From Plectosphaerella cucumerina (Eukaryota; Ascomycota; Sordariomycetes; Glomerellales; Plectosphaerellaceae), in contig JAGPXD010000002.1 in the NCBI GenBank assembly GCA_020746995.1, positions 7,738,865 through 7,802,864 on the forward strand: DNA of 64,000 bases, given 5' to 3'. The translations under genes and the position numbers were made by a program. Under the pieces are notes generated by a model. The model searched no databases, was not told where the DNA came from, and saw nothing but the letters and a program-made list of their open reading frames with translations. Shown here one piece after another: positions 23,274 through 34,082 of the stretch (positions within the stretch are counted from its first letter, which is position 1; the number at the start of each line of letters is the position of its first letter).

Positions 23274-26101
23274 TCAGACAACAGTGATCACCGGCGACTG
23301 CCACGCGTGCCAGTTGTCCGCCGCCTTCGGGTTCCCGAACGGCATCAGCGCCCCTATCCTCATCACGTACTTGCCAGGCTTGATCCGAGTTCCGTCCGCA
23401 AGCTTTCCCAGCCACCAGCCCTGGATCGGCACCTCGCGGGGGAGGTTCTCCAGCGGGAAGGCCCAGGTGTTGTTGGCGTCGGAGGGCTTGACGGTGGGGA
23501 AGTCGACGAGAGTCAGGTAGTCGATGCTGGTGGCAGAGCCAACAAACTTGTTGACACCAGGCACAGGGGGATACGACCATTCGCGTTCACGGTAGCTCGC
23601 CTCGAAGATCTGTGTCGTCAGCTTCCAACTCCTCCTAGGGATTCATTCTGACTTACGTCCCAGCGCAGCTGACGGGTGCCGTAACGGAGGATGACCTGTG
23701 CCTTGGGGAAGTCCTGCACCACCGGGTCGAGGTCGAAAGAGAACCTGGGCTGTTAGTGAAGAAACAAAAGGGCCCAGGGGAACATACGTGGCCTTTTGGT
23801 CGATGCTCGTGTTGTTCGTCGTCGAAACCAGACGGGGATATCCGCTCTGCGAGTAGAACAGGTCGTCAATGTCCCGCTTGATGTTAGCCGCGACGCCAAA
23901 GTACGGCGCCGAAAGCTCGTCTCCGTTGCTGCCGCTGATGAGGATCTTGCCGCTGTACACGGGGATCCTCGATGCATTGAGACCCTCGGGCTGCTTGAAG
24001 TTGAACTGAACCTCGCGCGTCTCGCCGGGCTGGAGCACGACACTGCGGCGCGGCAGGGTGACCTCGGGCGTGAACTTGATAGGCACGAGCTCCTCAAAGT
24101 CCTTGAAACGCGGCGCAAAGGGTGCCTCCGAAGCATCGGTCCACTGCGTCTCGAAGCCGGCTGCATCCTGGACCGTAAACCGGTACTCAACCTCGTCGTC
24201 GGCTGAGTTGGTGATCTGGACCTTCTGGTAGCGGGAGAAGCTGGCCGTGTCGTTCAGATGGAACTTGGCCAGCGTCATCGAGGTCGTGTAGTTGAGGACG
24301 GCCACGGCATCGACAAGACCCGTGCCGACCTGAATAGGCGGCGCCCAGAAGCCGTAGTCCTTCCCGGACGGGTCGGTGTACTCGACAGTCTTGCCCGTGT
24401 TCGCGATGCGAGCCTGAAGGTACCGCGCAAAACCACGGCCGTGGACAGACCTTCCGCCATGCTTTGCAATGTACAGCGCCGCAATGCCCGATATGTAAGG
24501 GGCCGCCATGCTGGTGCCGCTCTCCTGGCGATAGCGGCCGCCAGGGACCGTTGAGAGGATGTTACCGCCTGGCGCAGCAATGTCTGGCTTGAGGCCGAGG
24601 TCGAATGTCGGACCCCACGAAGTGAATGGCGAGGGTTTTCCGCCAACCGAATTGTAGATACCCACGTAGTTTGTGTTCGGGTCGAGGGAAAAGTCGGCTG
24701 TGACATTGCCGCCAGCCAGCACCGTGTTGATGATGGCTTCGCCGGCAGTGTTGGTGATCATGGCCTTGGAGCTGAAGGTCCAGCCGCCGCCGGAAAAGCT
24801 CGCCAGCTGACCGTCCTCCATGTACATGAGGATGTAGGTGGCGTTGCGCGAGTTGAGGTTGCCCTCCTTCTGCATGTCGGAACAGCCACCAAGACGGACG
24901 AGAGGGATCACGCCCGAGAAGTCCACGTCCTCGGGGAGCGGGCTGCAGGCGTCGTTCTCCACGCTGGCGTTGAGCGTCAGCGGAACAATGGGCATGTTGA
25001 CGACCGTCGGCGGGAACAGCTCAAAGTCGGGGCGGTAGGCCAGGATGGTCCTGTTCGAGTGGCCGTCGAGGTTGAAGGTGGCGGCCCAGCGACGGCCGGA
25101 TGCAACCCTGCCGTCGATGGAGGCAACAGCGAGGGCGTCCCGAGACGAGGCGCCGCTGCTCATCGCAAAGGGGCCAAGGACGCCATCGTTTCCGGCGGCG
25201 ATGACAACGACGACGCCCTCGTCCACAATACGGCGCGAGACCTCAGCCCATGCCGTCTCGGCCCAGCCGCCGGAGCTGCCGACACTGGCCGAGATGATGT
25301 CCACTCCATCTTCGTAGGCGCGAATGAAGGCTTCGATGATCGTCTCTTCATCCGTGCCACCCGTACCAAAGATCTTGTACGCGTACAGGCTGGCCTCTGG
25401 GGCGACACCGATGATCTCGTTGCCCTTGGCCGAGATGATACCTGCAACGTGCGTGCCGTGACCTTGCTCGTCCATGGGATCCTCGTCAGGCGTCTTCTCG
25501 TACCCGGGGTACGGCCACGGGTTGTCGTCTCCGACGAAATCGTGACCGCCGGCCACCTTGCATCCGGCACCTAGGCATCCGCCGAGCTGGCAGTTTAGCT
25601 CATGTTCTCTGATGCGAGAGGGTCACTTACATCTGGATGTCTGTAGTCAAGACCCGAGTCGACCACACCAATCTTGACGCCCTTGCCAAAGTATCCCTCG
25701 GCGTGAAGCTTGTCGACACCCGTCATGTCGTGCACGCGGTACTTGGGCGCGGCCGCCGCATCGCTGAAGCTCTCGCCCTCAATCGTCGGCGGCAGCTCAA
25801 TGTGCATCGCTGCCCATGCCTTGGTGACGGCGCCAAGGGCCAGGAGCGCATCCGTGTTGAGTGAGTCGGACTCGATGGAAACGCCGCTGAAAATGGCCGA
25901 GTCAAAGACCTTTGTGACCCGGCAGCCCGGTGTGGCCTCGAGCTCCTTGACCAGGCCGTCCCGATCAGCGGCCGGGTCGACCTCGACAATGAACTTTTTG
26001 GTGGAGACAACGGTGTCGGCCGGGTCGGTGCCATCGCGGCGGATCGTCCTCGCGCCGGCGGCAAGGCCGGACAAGGCCAGCAGAACAGGGGAGAACCTCA
26101 T
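23274..26101 (-). CDS. Secreted subtilisin-like serine protease (S8, PA-domain type)
   Basis: Extracellular endopeptidase of 897 residues. Exons run 26101-25631, 25586-23788, 23744-23657 and 23609-23274; the third acceptor is the second of two nearby AGs, chosen to keep frame. Signal peptide MRFSPVLLALSGLAAGA, then an I9-type propeptide (KKFIVEVDPAADRDGLVKEL). Catalytic triad: Asp148 (GVVDSGLD), His200 (GHGTHVAG) and Ser516 (GTSMAAP). A protease-associated insertion lies between His and Ser (IPLVRLGGCSDMQKEGNLN). The C-terminal third is beta-rich, fitting the Fn3-like domain of fungal subtilases with a large C-terminus. N-glycosylation sequons are numerous. Length and domain order match the minor extracellular protease/Pr1C-like group; a role in host or prey protein breakdown is inference. 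Confidence 0.94.
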
Positions 26102-26917
26102 GGCGGCGGATGTCTGGCAAACACGTCGAACGATGTACAGTCTACCCTCGTCCACCTTTTGTACTTGTGGTTCACGGCGGTGAGCTCAACCGGGTGATGC
26201 ATCATCGGAGCTAGCCAGGGGTCATCTCGTATTCCAGTGCGGGCCGCTGGGCGGTTATGCTTAAATAGGCTGGTCGGAAGCTGTCGGTGGAGTTGAGTGC
26301 AACGGTTCTCGTGATCCATCCTGGTATCAGTGCAGGCTTTCCATCGTTTGGATGGCTTGGCACCAGGGGTGATGGTGTTGCTTTGTCGTATTCAGTCTGA
26401 GGATTGAGTGCGGTTCGGACCCATGTTTCCGCGCAGGACTTCCCAAGTGCCTGTTTCTGCCGATATGGAAACCAGCAAAGACATCAACGGCATTCTTTGT
26501 CAAGACGCAGCAAGGTCCTGGTCGCGAGACACCTATTCCGGAGTCATAAATGTTCAGGGGACATCGTGAAAGGCAGCCCAAGATTTGCACAATTCACGCG
26601 CGCACTGCTATCTCCGAGATCGAGCCATAGGTACATGTAAACAGGCTTCAATCAAACAAGGGCGGGTTCTCATGACTGAAGCACCTCCAAATATGTATCT
26701 ATATTATTCATAGTTTGCTAATTCCCAAGTCTGACTCTCACCCGTAGCCCCTGTCCAAAGTCCATCACCTCCAGTGACCACTCTGCCACCTTCCTTTTGC
26801 ATGCGTATCTATTCCTACTGCATCGGACACACTACCCCGACTTCTCCCGCAGACATGGCCAGATCATGGGCGGCTACTTGCCCATCAACGTCCAGAACCG
26901 TGTGAGCTGTGCTGCGC
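26102..26917. other. Intergenic 816 bp, no gene seen
   Basis: Upstream region of the subtilase and 3' flank of the chitinase relic. No coding sequence is supported; base composition becomes more AT-rich near 26660-26720, as expected of a 3' or promoter region. Confidence 0.45.
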
Positions 26918-28750
26918 CTACCGCTTGCACGTGGTGGTGATGATCCTCTGAAGCGTATCGTCCCTCGTCTTGAAGCCAGACCCGAGCGATGCCGTGCTCG
27001 TCAGCTTGGCGCGCTTGGTTGCCATGTCTTTGAAGCCTGCTGGGGTGCGTGGACCGCGGGTGGCACCGGCAGCACCCATCAGCAGACCCATGACCGCCAT
27101 GAGTGCCGAGTCCGCGTCGTCGACCACGCCGTAGACAGTGTAGGCAATGTTGGCGGCCTCACCAATGATGAGGAGCACGCGGGCGAGCGAGGTGGCACCG
27201 AGAGCCGCGGCACCGCCTGCGCCGGCAAAGGGTACGATGAAGAGAACAGCACCGACAATGGTCAGAATGAGGTTCTTCTGGGCGTCGCGGTCCATCTCCT
27301 CCTGCTTGTCGGCGAGCTCCTTGGCTTTTCCCATGCCCTCGATAGCCTGCTCGAGGAGGAAAACAGGAACAGAGATGACCTGGATGACGTCGTCGGGGTT
27401 TCCATCGTAGATGCCAAGAGAAATCTCGAGACGGTGGGCGATGGTCATGTTGCGCAGCTCGTCAACGTTTCCAATGCCACTCGTGACGATGTCCTTGGGG
27501 TTAGGCACATTGACGGACGACTTCTTCTTGGGGTACCCGACGTATCGCTTGTGACCCGACGTGGTCGGGCAGCTCGGGTTCGGCCCAGCGGGCAAGTGAC
27601 ATTCCTCGTCAAACTCGACTGTCTCGTCAAACGTGATCCACTCTTCGGGGATGCCGGCCTCGGCAATGAACTTAAGGAAGCCCTCCTTGTCGGTCATCCT
27701 CAAGTGCATGTAGTAACCGCCAAGGGCAATATCGTCGCGGGGCATCTTGTTGCAGGCCGCGGGACCGCCAGTGATGCGGCCGTTGGCTGCCTTGCGCGTG
27801 CACTCAAAGTCTAGAATGAAAGTTGAGGGTCAGCAAGGGGCGGGAGGAGGAAAAGTGCGCCACGTACAGTCGAAGCCCTTGGCGAATTTCCTGCCCTTCA
27901 GTTCCCACATCTTCCCATCGATGGCGCCGGGGATCATGTTGTTGGTGTACTTGACGTACGACTGGAACTTCTCGTCGTATCCTTTGTTGACCTCGTGGTA
28001 CTTGGGCGAGAGATCCCCCAGCATCTTGTCAAAGACCTGCAACGTGCCAACCTGCTTGCAGAGCAGTGGCAGGTCCTTGCTCTTGCTTTCAAGATCGGCA
28101 AGGTCGGAATACTCAACCGAAAAGTCGCATACAGGGTCAATCTCCTTCATACCGGTCTGTCCCACTGGACCCTTGCCGTCTTTCCCAAAGTCGTAGGCGA
28201 GGTCTACGGCCCAGTCGACAGTGCCGCCGAAGTTGAGGCCTGCCCATCGAATCGCTCGACGCACGTAATTAACGGAAGAGAGGTAGCCGACGTACTACAC
28301 ACAGATGGTAAGTCAAATTTTCTCATGGCTCCCGGCAGACACATACCTCGGTGTCAGAATAGATGAGAATGTCACCCTCCTTGTCTTCGATGGTACGTGG
28401 GGTGAAAACAGGGTCGCCCATGATTTCCGCGATCTCCAGGTTGGAGATGTAGCCGGCGCTGCGAGATGTCAGTCATGGGAAAGTCCAACTGGTTGGGTAG
28501 GACTTACGTGTTGGTGCATGGACCCTTCGCCGCCTGGGAGTTGTTTCTGTCACCAGTGAAAGGTGCACATCGGTCCGGTGCACCCAGCCGAGCTCATCTT
28601 GAAGGATCTGCCGTAGTATGGCATTCCGACTATGACCTTTTTGGCCGGAACACCGGCCTTGGTGATCATGGACAGAGCTTGCATCGTTTCCGTCATGTTG
28701 ACGTGGTGGCGCAGACAGTTCCCGGGCGACGGGGGCGGCGATGATCTGTC
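26918..28750 (-). pseudogene. 3' half of a killer-toxin-like GH18 chitinase, frameshifted
   Basis: Remnant exons: about 28750-28508, 28458-28347, 28294-27868 and 27810-26918. The first has GH18 C-terminal barrel sequence (NMTETMQALSMITKAGVPAK, GMPYYGRSF). The next two carry AGYISNLEIAEIM, YVGYLSS and WAGLNFGGTVDWAVDL, a GH18 subgroup C hallmark. The last encodes the long C-terminal region with a hydrophobic stretch (LFIVPFAGAGGAAALGAT) normal for killer-toxin-like chitinases. A single extra T near 28560 puts a stop after MCTF; splice sites otherwise remain in phase. The catalytic DxxDxDxE strand and about half the barrel are missing: upstream of about 28745 homology stops. The matching 5' half lies at 31044-32853 on the same strand. 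I read both as one gene disrupted by a rearrangement that also deleted the catalytic core. Confidence 0.8.
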
Positions 28751-29557
28751 AGCGTGTATTAGAAAACAATCGTCCCCCAAACCCCGAACAAATGACAGCT
28801 CGATTCCCAACAACATCACATCGGAAGACTGAGCCCCGAAGCCCATCGACTCTCAACTTCAGCTACCCAAATAATCCGGCGCCACGCAAGGCAGCGCAGC
28901 AACAGTCAGTTCTGGTGGGCCAACTCACAGATGATACGACCCTTTTTCGTCGCGGGCGTCATGCTCCTCGTCTTCCTTGCGTGGAAATTTCACACAGGCG
29001 ATGAGGCCATGATCCCGCCCTTGACCGCTGAAACCGTGTCATATTCATAAACTGCCTCGTCAGGTGTTTGATTTACTAGCTGCTGCCGCTGGGGTTGGAG
29101 CTTTGGGGTTAGGTGGAAGAGTGTTCGGGGAACGAAGACGGCAAAAGGACTGCTAGGGTGCTGGTAATTGGAGGTAGATCGTCCGGCTTTCAGCCAGAGG
29201 CCGGACCCATGCCCCAAGAGGGGCCAGCCCGGACAGCACTGGCGCCTGAGGTCTTCCTTTCCTGAACCCCCGCTTTTATATTAGAAATAGACGAGGCCCT
29301 GCCCGTACGTACCTTAATACCACCAGCACAAATTTATCGTTCCGCAATCAATCATCACGGTTGAGCTTCGAGGGCCCCACCGAGATCTCTCCCGGCGTGG
29401 CCGGATCCCTCGCCAAACCTCGAACTTGTTGAGACGAAACTGCCGACCGGCGGACCTATGACTCGTGTCTTTTTGATTAATGATCACTCGCCAATCTGTA
29501 ACGTTAACCCCTGGGGCCAACATGATAGATATATTAAGCCGGGGAGGCTCACTCGGC
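28751..29557. other. Breakpoint-flanking region, promoter of carbonic anhydrase gene
   Basis: Unrelated to GH18. It contains a small plus-strand frame of 39 codons from 28926 with a hydrophobic start (RPFFVAGVMLLVFLAW), not supported as a gene. The 300 bp before 29558 probably hold the promoter of the carbonic anhydrase gene. Confidence 0.4.
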
Positions 29558-30379
29558 ATGGCTACTCGCACCTCATCACGCACCACCACAATGGCAGAGC
29601 AACAATTCGAAGAGCTTCTCCGCAGAAACAGGTGAGCTCACCCCGTCGCTACGCTGGCGCAAATTAACAACGCACAGGGAGTCCCTGGGCGCGCACCAGC
29701 CGCCGCCGCTTCTGAAGCAGCTAGTCGGTATACCGAACCTACCGGGGAGCCTCTGCATCTGTAAGGCGTGTTACTACTGGGGACGAGTACCACCCGCTAA
29801 TCTGGCCCCCTAAGTAACCTGCTCCGACTCTCGTGTAGACCCAACGCAGTACCTAGGACTTAAAATCGGCGGTAATAACTCTTCCTTAACACGAAGGGCG
29901 GTTGGTGATAGCTGATACACGCCGTAGAAGCCTTTGTCCTCCGTAATGCAGGCGGACGCGCGGTGGATGCCCTGCGCAGCCTGCAAGTTATATCGTCTAT
30001 CCACCCTATTAACCTAATCGTTGTCGTACACCACACCGGTAAGCATGACTCCGGCTAAGAAGTACCTACCCTGCCTGACGTGACAGACTGCGGCGGACTC
30101 TTCACCAACGACGAGGAGGTACGGGACAAGATGTGTGCCAGGGCGCCCGCCCACAGGGACTCTATCCGGGATAAATCGTTTGGCACTTTTCAGGAGTAAG
30201 TACACCGTCCGTCACGGGAATTAAACTAACTAGAAAGTATCGGGATCGACGAAAGTATCCGTGAGGACGTTGCTATGCTAAAGAAGTGGGCCTTCCGGTC
30301 GCCGGAGACCCAGGTAGTCGGATATGCGCTTGACATTAAGACTGGGAAAATCAGACGGGTTGTGGGTAACAATGAGTAG
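29558..30379 (+). CDS. Beta-class carbonic anhydrase-like protein, six exons
   Basis: Zinc enzyme interconverting CO2 and bicarbonate. Too fragmented by introns to appear as an open frame, but splices cleanly: 29558-29631, 29678-29760, 29815-29871, 29928-30038, 30087-30195 and 30238-30379, 576 nt, 191 residues. All five introns are GT-AG and 42-56 nt. The core motifs are intact: LTCSDSRVDPTQYLGL (Zn ligand Cys55, Asp57-Arg59 dyad), LRNAGGRAVDALRSLQVISS, and VVVHHTDCGGL (ligands His107 and Cys110). The C-terminal half has SFGTFQD, SIREDVAMLKKW and VVGYALDIKTGKIRRVVGNN. It is slightly shorter than canonical beta-CAs but typical of a small fungal subgroup. It lies, on the opposite strand, between the two halves of a broken chitinase and shows no disabling mutation, so it arrived with or after the rearrangement. 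Confidence 0.88.
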
Positions 30380-30418
30380 TATTTTGTAGCTATGGGCGCG
30401 TGAGACTAGAAGAATAAG

Positions 30419-30490
30419 GGGACAAGCTGGGAATCAAACCCAAATCGGAGGAATCAGAATCCACAGTACTAATTATTACACTCCTTAACC
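30419..30490 (-). tRNA. tRNA-Gln(CUG)-like sequence, probably decayed
   Basis: A 72-nt minus-strand stretch aligns along its whole length with a eukaryotic tRNA-Gln: acceptor GGTTAAG against CTTGTCC (one T-T mismatch, one G-T), D-arm GTGTAAT...TTAG, anticodon loop TTCTGAT (anticodon CTG), T-arm TTGGG/CCCAG. Deviations from the usual sequence are mostly C-to-T or G-to-A (T-loop TTTGATT for TTCGAAT, D-loop AATTAGT for GGTTAGC), plus a mismatch in the anticodon stem. This looks like RIP-type decay or drift of a tRNA gene. It may be non-functional; a covariance-model search would decide. Confidence 0.55.
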
Positions 30491-30759
30491 TTCGATTAAA
30501 CCGTGGTGCTAGATCGGGATCCGTCGGACTATTGACTTACAGTCGAGAGATGCGACCCAGTAGTAAATAGGTACCCAGTCATATCTTAAACACCCAACAA
30601 ACACTTTGGCATTGTGTCCACCACATGGATTTTAGCTCTAGACGAAGACTGCAGTCGCGTAAGTGCCTACGGCATTTTCGTAGCCAGTGACCACACTTAC
30701 CCAGACGGTCTGACTCTTGCTGGAGGCTTGTCAGTGAAGTTCAAATAACTGGTTGTCCG
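30491..30759. other. Unassigned spacer, possibly further methyltransferase remains
   Basis: AT-richer DNA without a recognisable gene. On minus, a few motifs just downstream of the methyltransferase relic could be its degraded continuation, but no frame can be followed. Confidence 0.3.
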
Positions 30760-31024
30760 TCATAGCAGAATCACCTCATCGCTGGGGAGGAAGTAGTCTG
30801 GGGCGCACGTCAGTCTCGATCAGTGATGCGGTGGTCGACCACCCACTCTCGTCCTTGTGGTAAGCACGGCCATGGACCATGTGAAACTCGCGGAGGCTGG
30901 ACCTCAGGGACGCCGTGGAGAGCTCTTCGTCCGTCTGCAACTCAACTAGTCAGAATCAAGCAGCCAGAGTGTCGTTCGCGTGCCATACCCCCAGAACGGA
31001 GTCGTCGTCAAACGTGTCGGCTTC
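30760..31024 (-). pseudogene. N-terminal relic of a LaeA-like SAM methyltransferase
   Basis: Three minus-strand exon pieces can be joined by introns near 30939-30988 and 30800-30850: EADTFDDDSVLG, then TDEELSTASLRSSLREFHMV followed by HGRAYHKDE, then YFLPSDE. This order (acidic start, S-x-S-L-x-S-S, tyrosine-containing GRxYH, then P-S/N-D-E) is the N-terminus of the fungal LaeA-like/UMTA methyltransferase family. No start codon precedes it, and the frame is lost within a few codons after PSDE; the SAM-binding motif is absent. It abuts the truncated 5' chitinase half directly. Assignment is by pattern memory; a profile search should test it. Confidence 0.45.
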
Positions 31025-31043
31025 CTGGAGAGGTGTTCGTGGG

Positions 31044-32853
31044 TCACAACAGCCTCAGCATGTTTCGATGCGGGTTGATGTATACCAGGGGCATGACGTC
31101 GACTTCCAAGTTCCAAGTGATGTTTGGAAAGGCAAAATGCACATGTGTATACCCCGAGCCGGTGGGAGGAGTGACTCGAAGGTTGTTCATACTGGAAATA
31201 TCCATGTGCTGGCATCTTCGGTCCATGTTCCAGGCCTCGAAGTAGCCGATGGAGATGAACTGGGCCGGGGCCTCGGCGTTGTTGACGATGCGCGAGCCGC
31301 AGTTGGAGATGCACCCGTTGCTGCCAGGCTTCGCCGCGCCAGGAGCGCCAGTGTCGGCGGGAGCCTCAACACAGAAGTCGCTCGTGAGGCCACATTGGCC
31401 ATGAATGTTGCAACAAACATTGAGCGGGCATGGATTGAGGTCTTGGAGCTTGGTGCCACTGGTCGGCCGCTGCGTGCCGGGGACCTGGGGGCTGGGCGGT
31501 GTTAGAAGAAGTCAAATTAACAGTTGAGGTGATGTGAAGGACTCACCCGCATCGCGCGTTGGAGATGGCCCCGGGCATCGGTGGGTCACCTTTGCTCAGA
31601 CAAAACTTCTGTCCAACCTGAAGGTTTTTGCAGCCGGTCCAGCCCCACGTGTTCTTGTTGTAGTCCTCGATGATTTCCCATTTGGGCATATCGTGGGCGG
31701 CGGCAATGGTGCTGCACAGGTCGCGCTCCTTGACGGTGTAATCGAAGCAAGCTCCGTCACCCTTTGGCTGAGGCGAAAAGTCTGGGAGATCGCCGTCACC
31801 GCAGCAGATGGGCTGGCAAGCAATGATGGAGTTGTCGCAGAGGCTGTTGGAACCGCCGTTGTATTTCACCAGCTCAGTCTGTGTGATGCCGCACTTTTGC
31901 GCAAGAGACCAACACCCATCGCCGCTCTGGGCACGCAAGTATTTGCACGTAGCCCGGCGAACCAGGTCATGCTCAGACGGGTCTCGAGCCGACAGCGCCA
32001 CGGGCTCTAGTTCGATGGCCGGCAGAATGCCAACAGCCTCGCCGGACACAACGTCCTGCAGGTCGTAGTCTTGGATGCACTTGGCGTTGTCCCAGTCGGC
32101 GAGAGCCTGTTGAACGGCGGCAATGTCACCTGTGGTGTCCGCGAAGACGACGACGATCTGAGAGCTGGTGACATTGCCACAGACCTGGGATGCAAGTTGC
32201 TTCGGGATGCTGTCGTCGTTGCCATCGATCATGGGGGTGAAGCTACCGCGGAGAAGGTTGGCCGCCGTCTTCTTGTCGATTTGAGAGCCGACATAGATAC
32301 CCACAATGGCATTGCCGTGTCGGGCAAAGAGGGTCGTGGCGTCGCAGTTGACTGTTTCCTCGGCGTAAGCCAGCAGACGGTCAACGGCGGCACCGACGTC
32401 TCCAGCCCTGCCGTTCTGTCTGGAGCCAGACCACGTCAGGTGCACAGGTACGTTTGCTGAGACGGGCTTGACCCTCGAAGCACCGCAGGCCTTTGTCGAA
32501 GTCGTGCTAACGAGCGTCGACTCGGCGCTGTCTTGCCTCGGGGACAGGCGGGCGCCGATGCGGTTGAGAGCCAGGCGGGGGAGCACAGAGCCACTGGCTT
32601 GAGAACTGGTGCAAGCTCTCATGGTAATGTCCGTATCGGAGGCATCAACGGGTGTATGGAGCGCCAGGTCGAAGAGAGCGGTCTTTTCACACCACCGAAT
32701 CTCAGTGAGATCATTGTAGTGCGTCCAGTTGGCGGGGTTGGGACCAGAAATGTGGCAGAGCTGGGGACAGTGCTCAACGGCAGAAATAAAGGTCTGCCCC
32801 TGAGCAGCACCCAGGAGTAGCATGGTGAGAAGGAGGCGTGCCATTGCATACAT
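31044..32853 (-). pseudogene. 5' half of a killer-toxin-like GH18 chitinase (LysM + hevein), truncated
   Basis: Exons 32853-31547 and 31491-31044 would encode 584 residues. The start MYAMARLLLTMLLLGAAQG is a signal peptide. It continues with the N-terminal region of subgroup C chitinases, two LysM modules (CKYLRAQSGDGCWSLAQKC...; CFDYTVKERDLCSTIAAAHD...), and a hevein-type chitin-binding domain (CPLNVCCNIHGQCGLTSDFC). The GH18 barrel then begins (SIGYFEAWNMDRRCQHMD, YTHVHFAFPNITW) but homology stops after about 50 residues and the frame ends at 31044. The catalytic residues are not encoded. It might still yield a secreted chitin-binding protein, but as a chitinase it is dead. The 3' half is at 26918-28750. 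Killer-toxin-like chitinases are commonly neighbours of LysM protein genes, as here (37423-38889). Confidence 0.8.
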
Positions 32854-34082
32854 CGTGAGTGTAGCCTGGACACAATGGAAGAATGAAGGGTTGGTTTTGC
32901 TTGGAGCCAAGACGAAGGTTTTACTTCCAAAGAGAAGTAGATCCGGACACTTAAAGGTAAGGCCACCAGTTATCATGCGGCTAGGTCTGATGTTCCCATG
33001 ATGTGGCAAACCCAAGGCCGCCATCACCTGTACGTGCAGTTGGTCTCCATACCTCTAGGCTCTGTGACTGAAGATGACTGTCAAAGGAGATGACCAATGT
33101 CAGCAACGGCTGCTTTCAGCTACATTCCGTGTCTACTTGCAGATCGGTCAGCCGAGACAGACATCTAGACTTCGTTCGATGCGTGATCTCGGGAGGCCGG
33201 ATGTCTCGGCCTCGACCACGATGTCCAAGGTCTGACCCGGACGCGGAAGCTCTATGGGACGGCGAAGAAGGAAACACCGCACTCACAATCGACATGGTGA
33301 CCGGAGCGCAGTTCAATTCCATCAGTACGCATCTGAATCGTCGATTGTTGACCCCTGCCCAGCGAGCTGACGTCTCACTTGTGCAGTTGAACCCCCCCCC
33401 ACCCTTTGATCCGTGCATGTGCTGCGTCTGACAGCGCTTGGCAGGGGCTAACTGGTCAGACCGAGCGCGTCACGGCTGACCTGAGTTCATAAACCCGGTC
33501 GGTCAGCAAGAGACATATAGAGCCCCCGGGAAACCCCCCCTGAGCCGAGAATCCTCCGGGCAGCGCGAAGAGCTGACAGCTGATATGTCCTTTCCGTTCC
33601 CGAGTGTGGCATCATCGCTAAGCGAGGTCGTGTCATCGTATCTGTATTCTAGGTACTTTAATTTCAAGCGCTGACAGTTCACGGGCTGGCGAGTGTGTAG
33701 AGCCCGAATGCTCGCGTCCAATGTTGAGGTTGTCTTCGCTTGGTTTTGATTTCTTGCACTGGCAAGACAGTTGTACCCTAAGCGTGCATGGATCTCTTGC
33801 ACGGATATGAGTTAGGATAGAATATTGTCGTCTCGGGGTATCCAGGTGCACTCACAGCCGGAATGCCAAGACAAGCCGGAAACAGAGGGGTGACAGCGAA
33901 GTCTCCCAATTTCATTATCAAGCACGAATGTGTAATTGACAGCTAGTGTCTTCAAGCCAGAACAACCCGGTGACATGACCTCGTAATGTTCAACACAATG
34001 AAAACTAGCACATATAGAAGAAAAATGCCTGGATGAATGCAGCCCTTGTCAAAAATACCGGCAAGTAGCGCCTGGGGTGCCA
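32854..34082. other. Intergenic 1.2 kb, no gene seen
   Basis: Promoter side of the chitinase relic and 3' side of the secreted-protein gene. Short open frames on both strands lack protein-like features. Confidence 0.45.

Noticed and set aside
28926..29050. 39-codon plus-strand frame with a hydrophobic start
   Set aside because: Too short, no homology recognised, lies in rearranged DNA.
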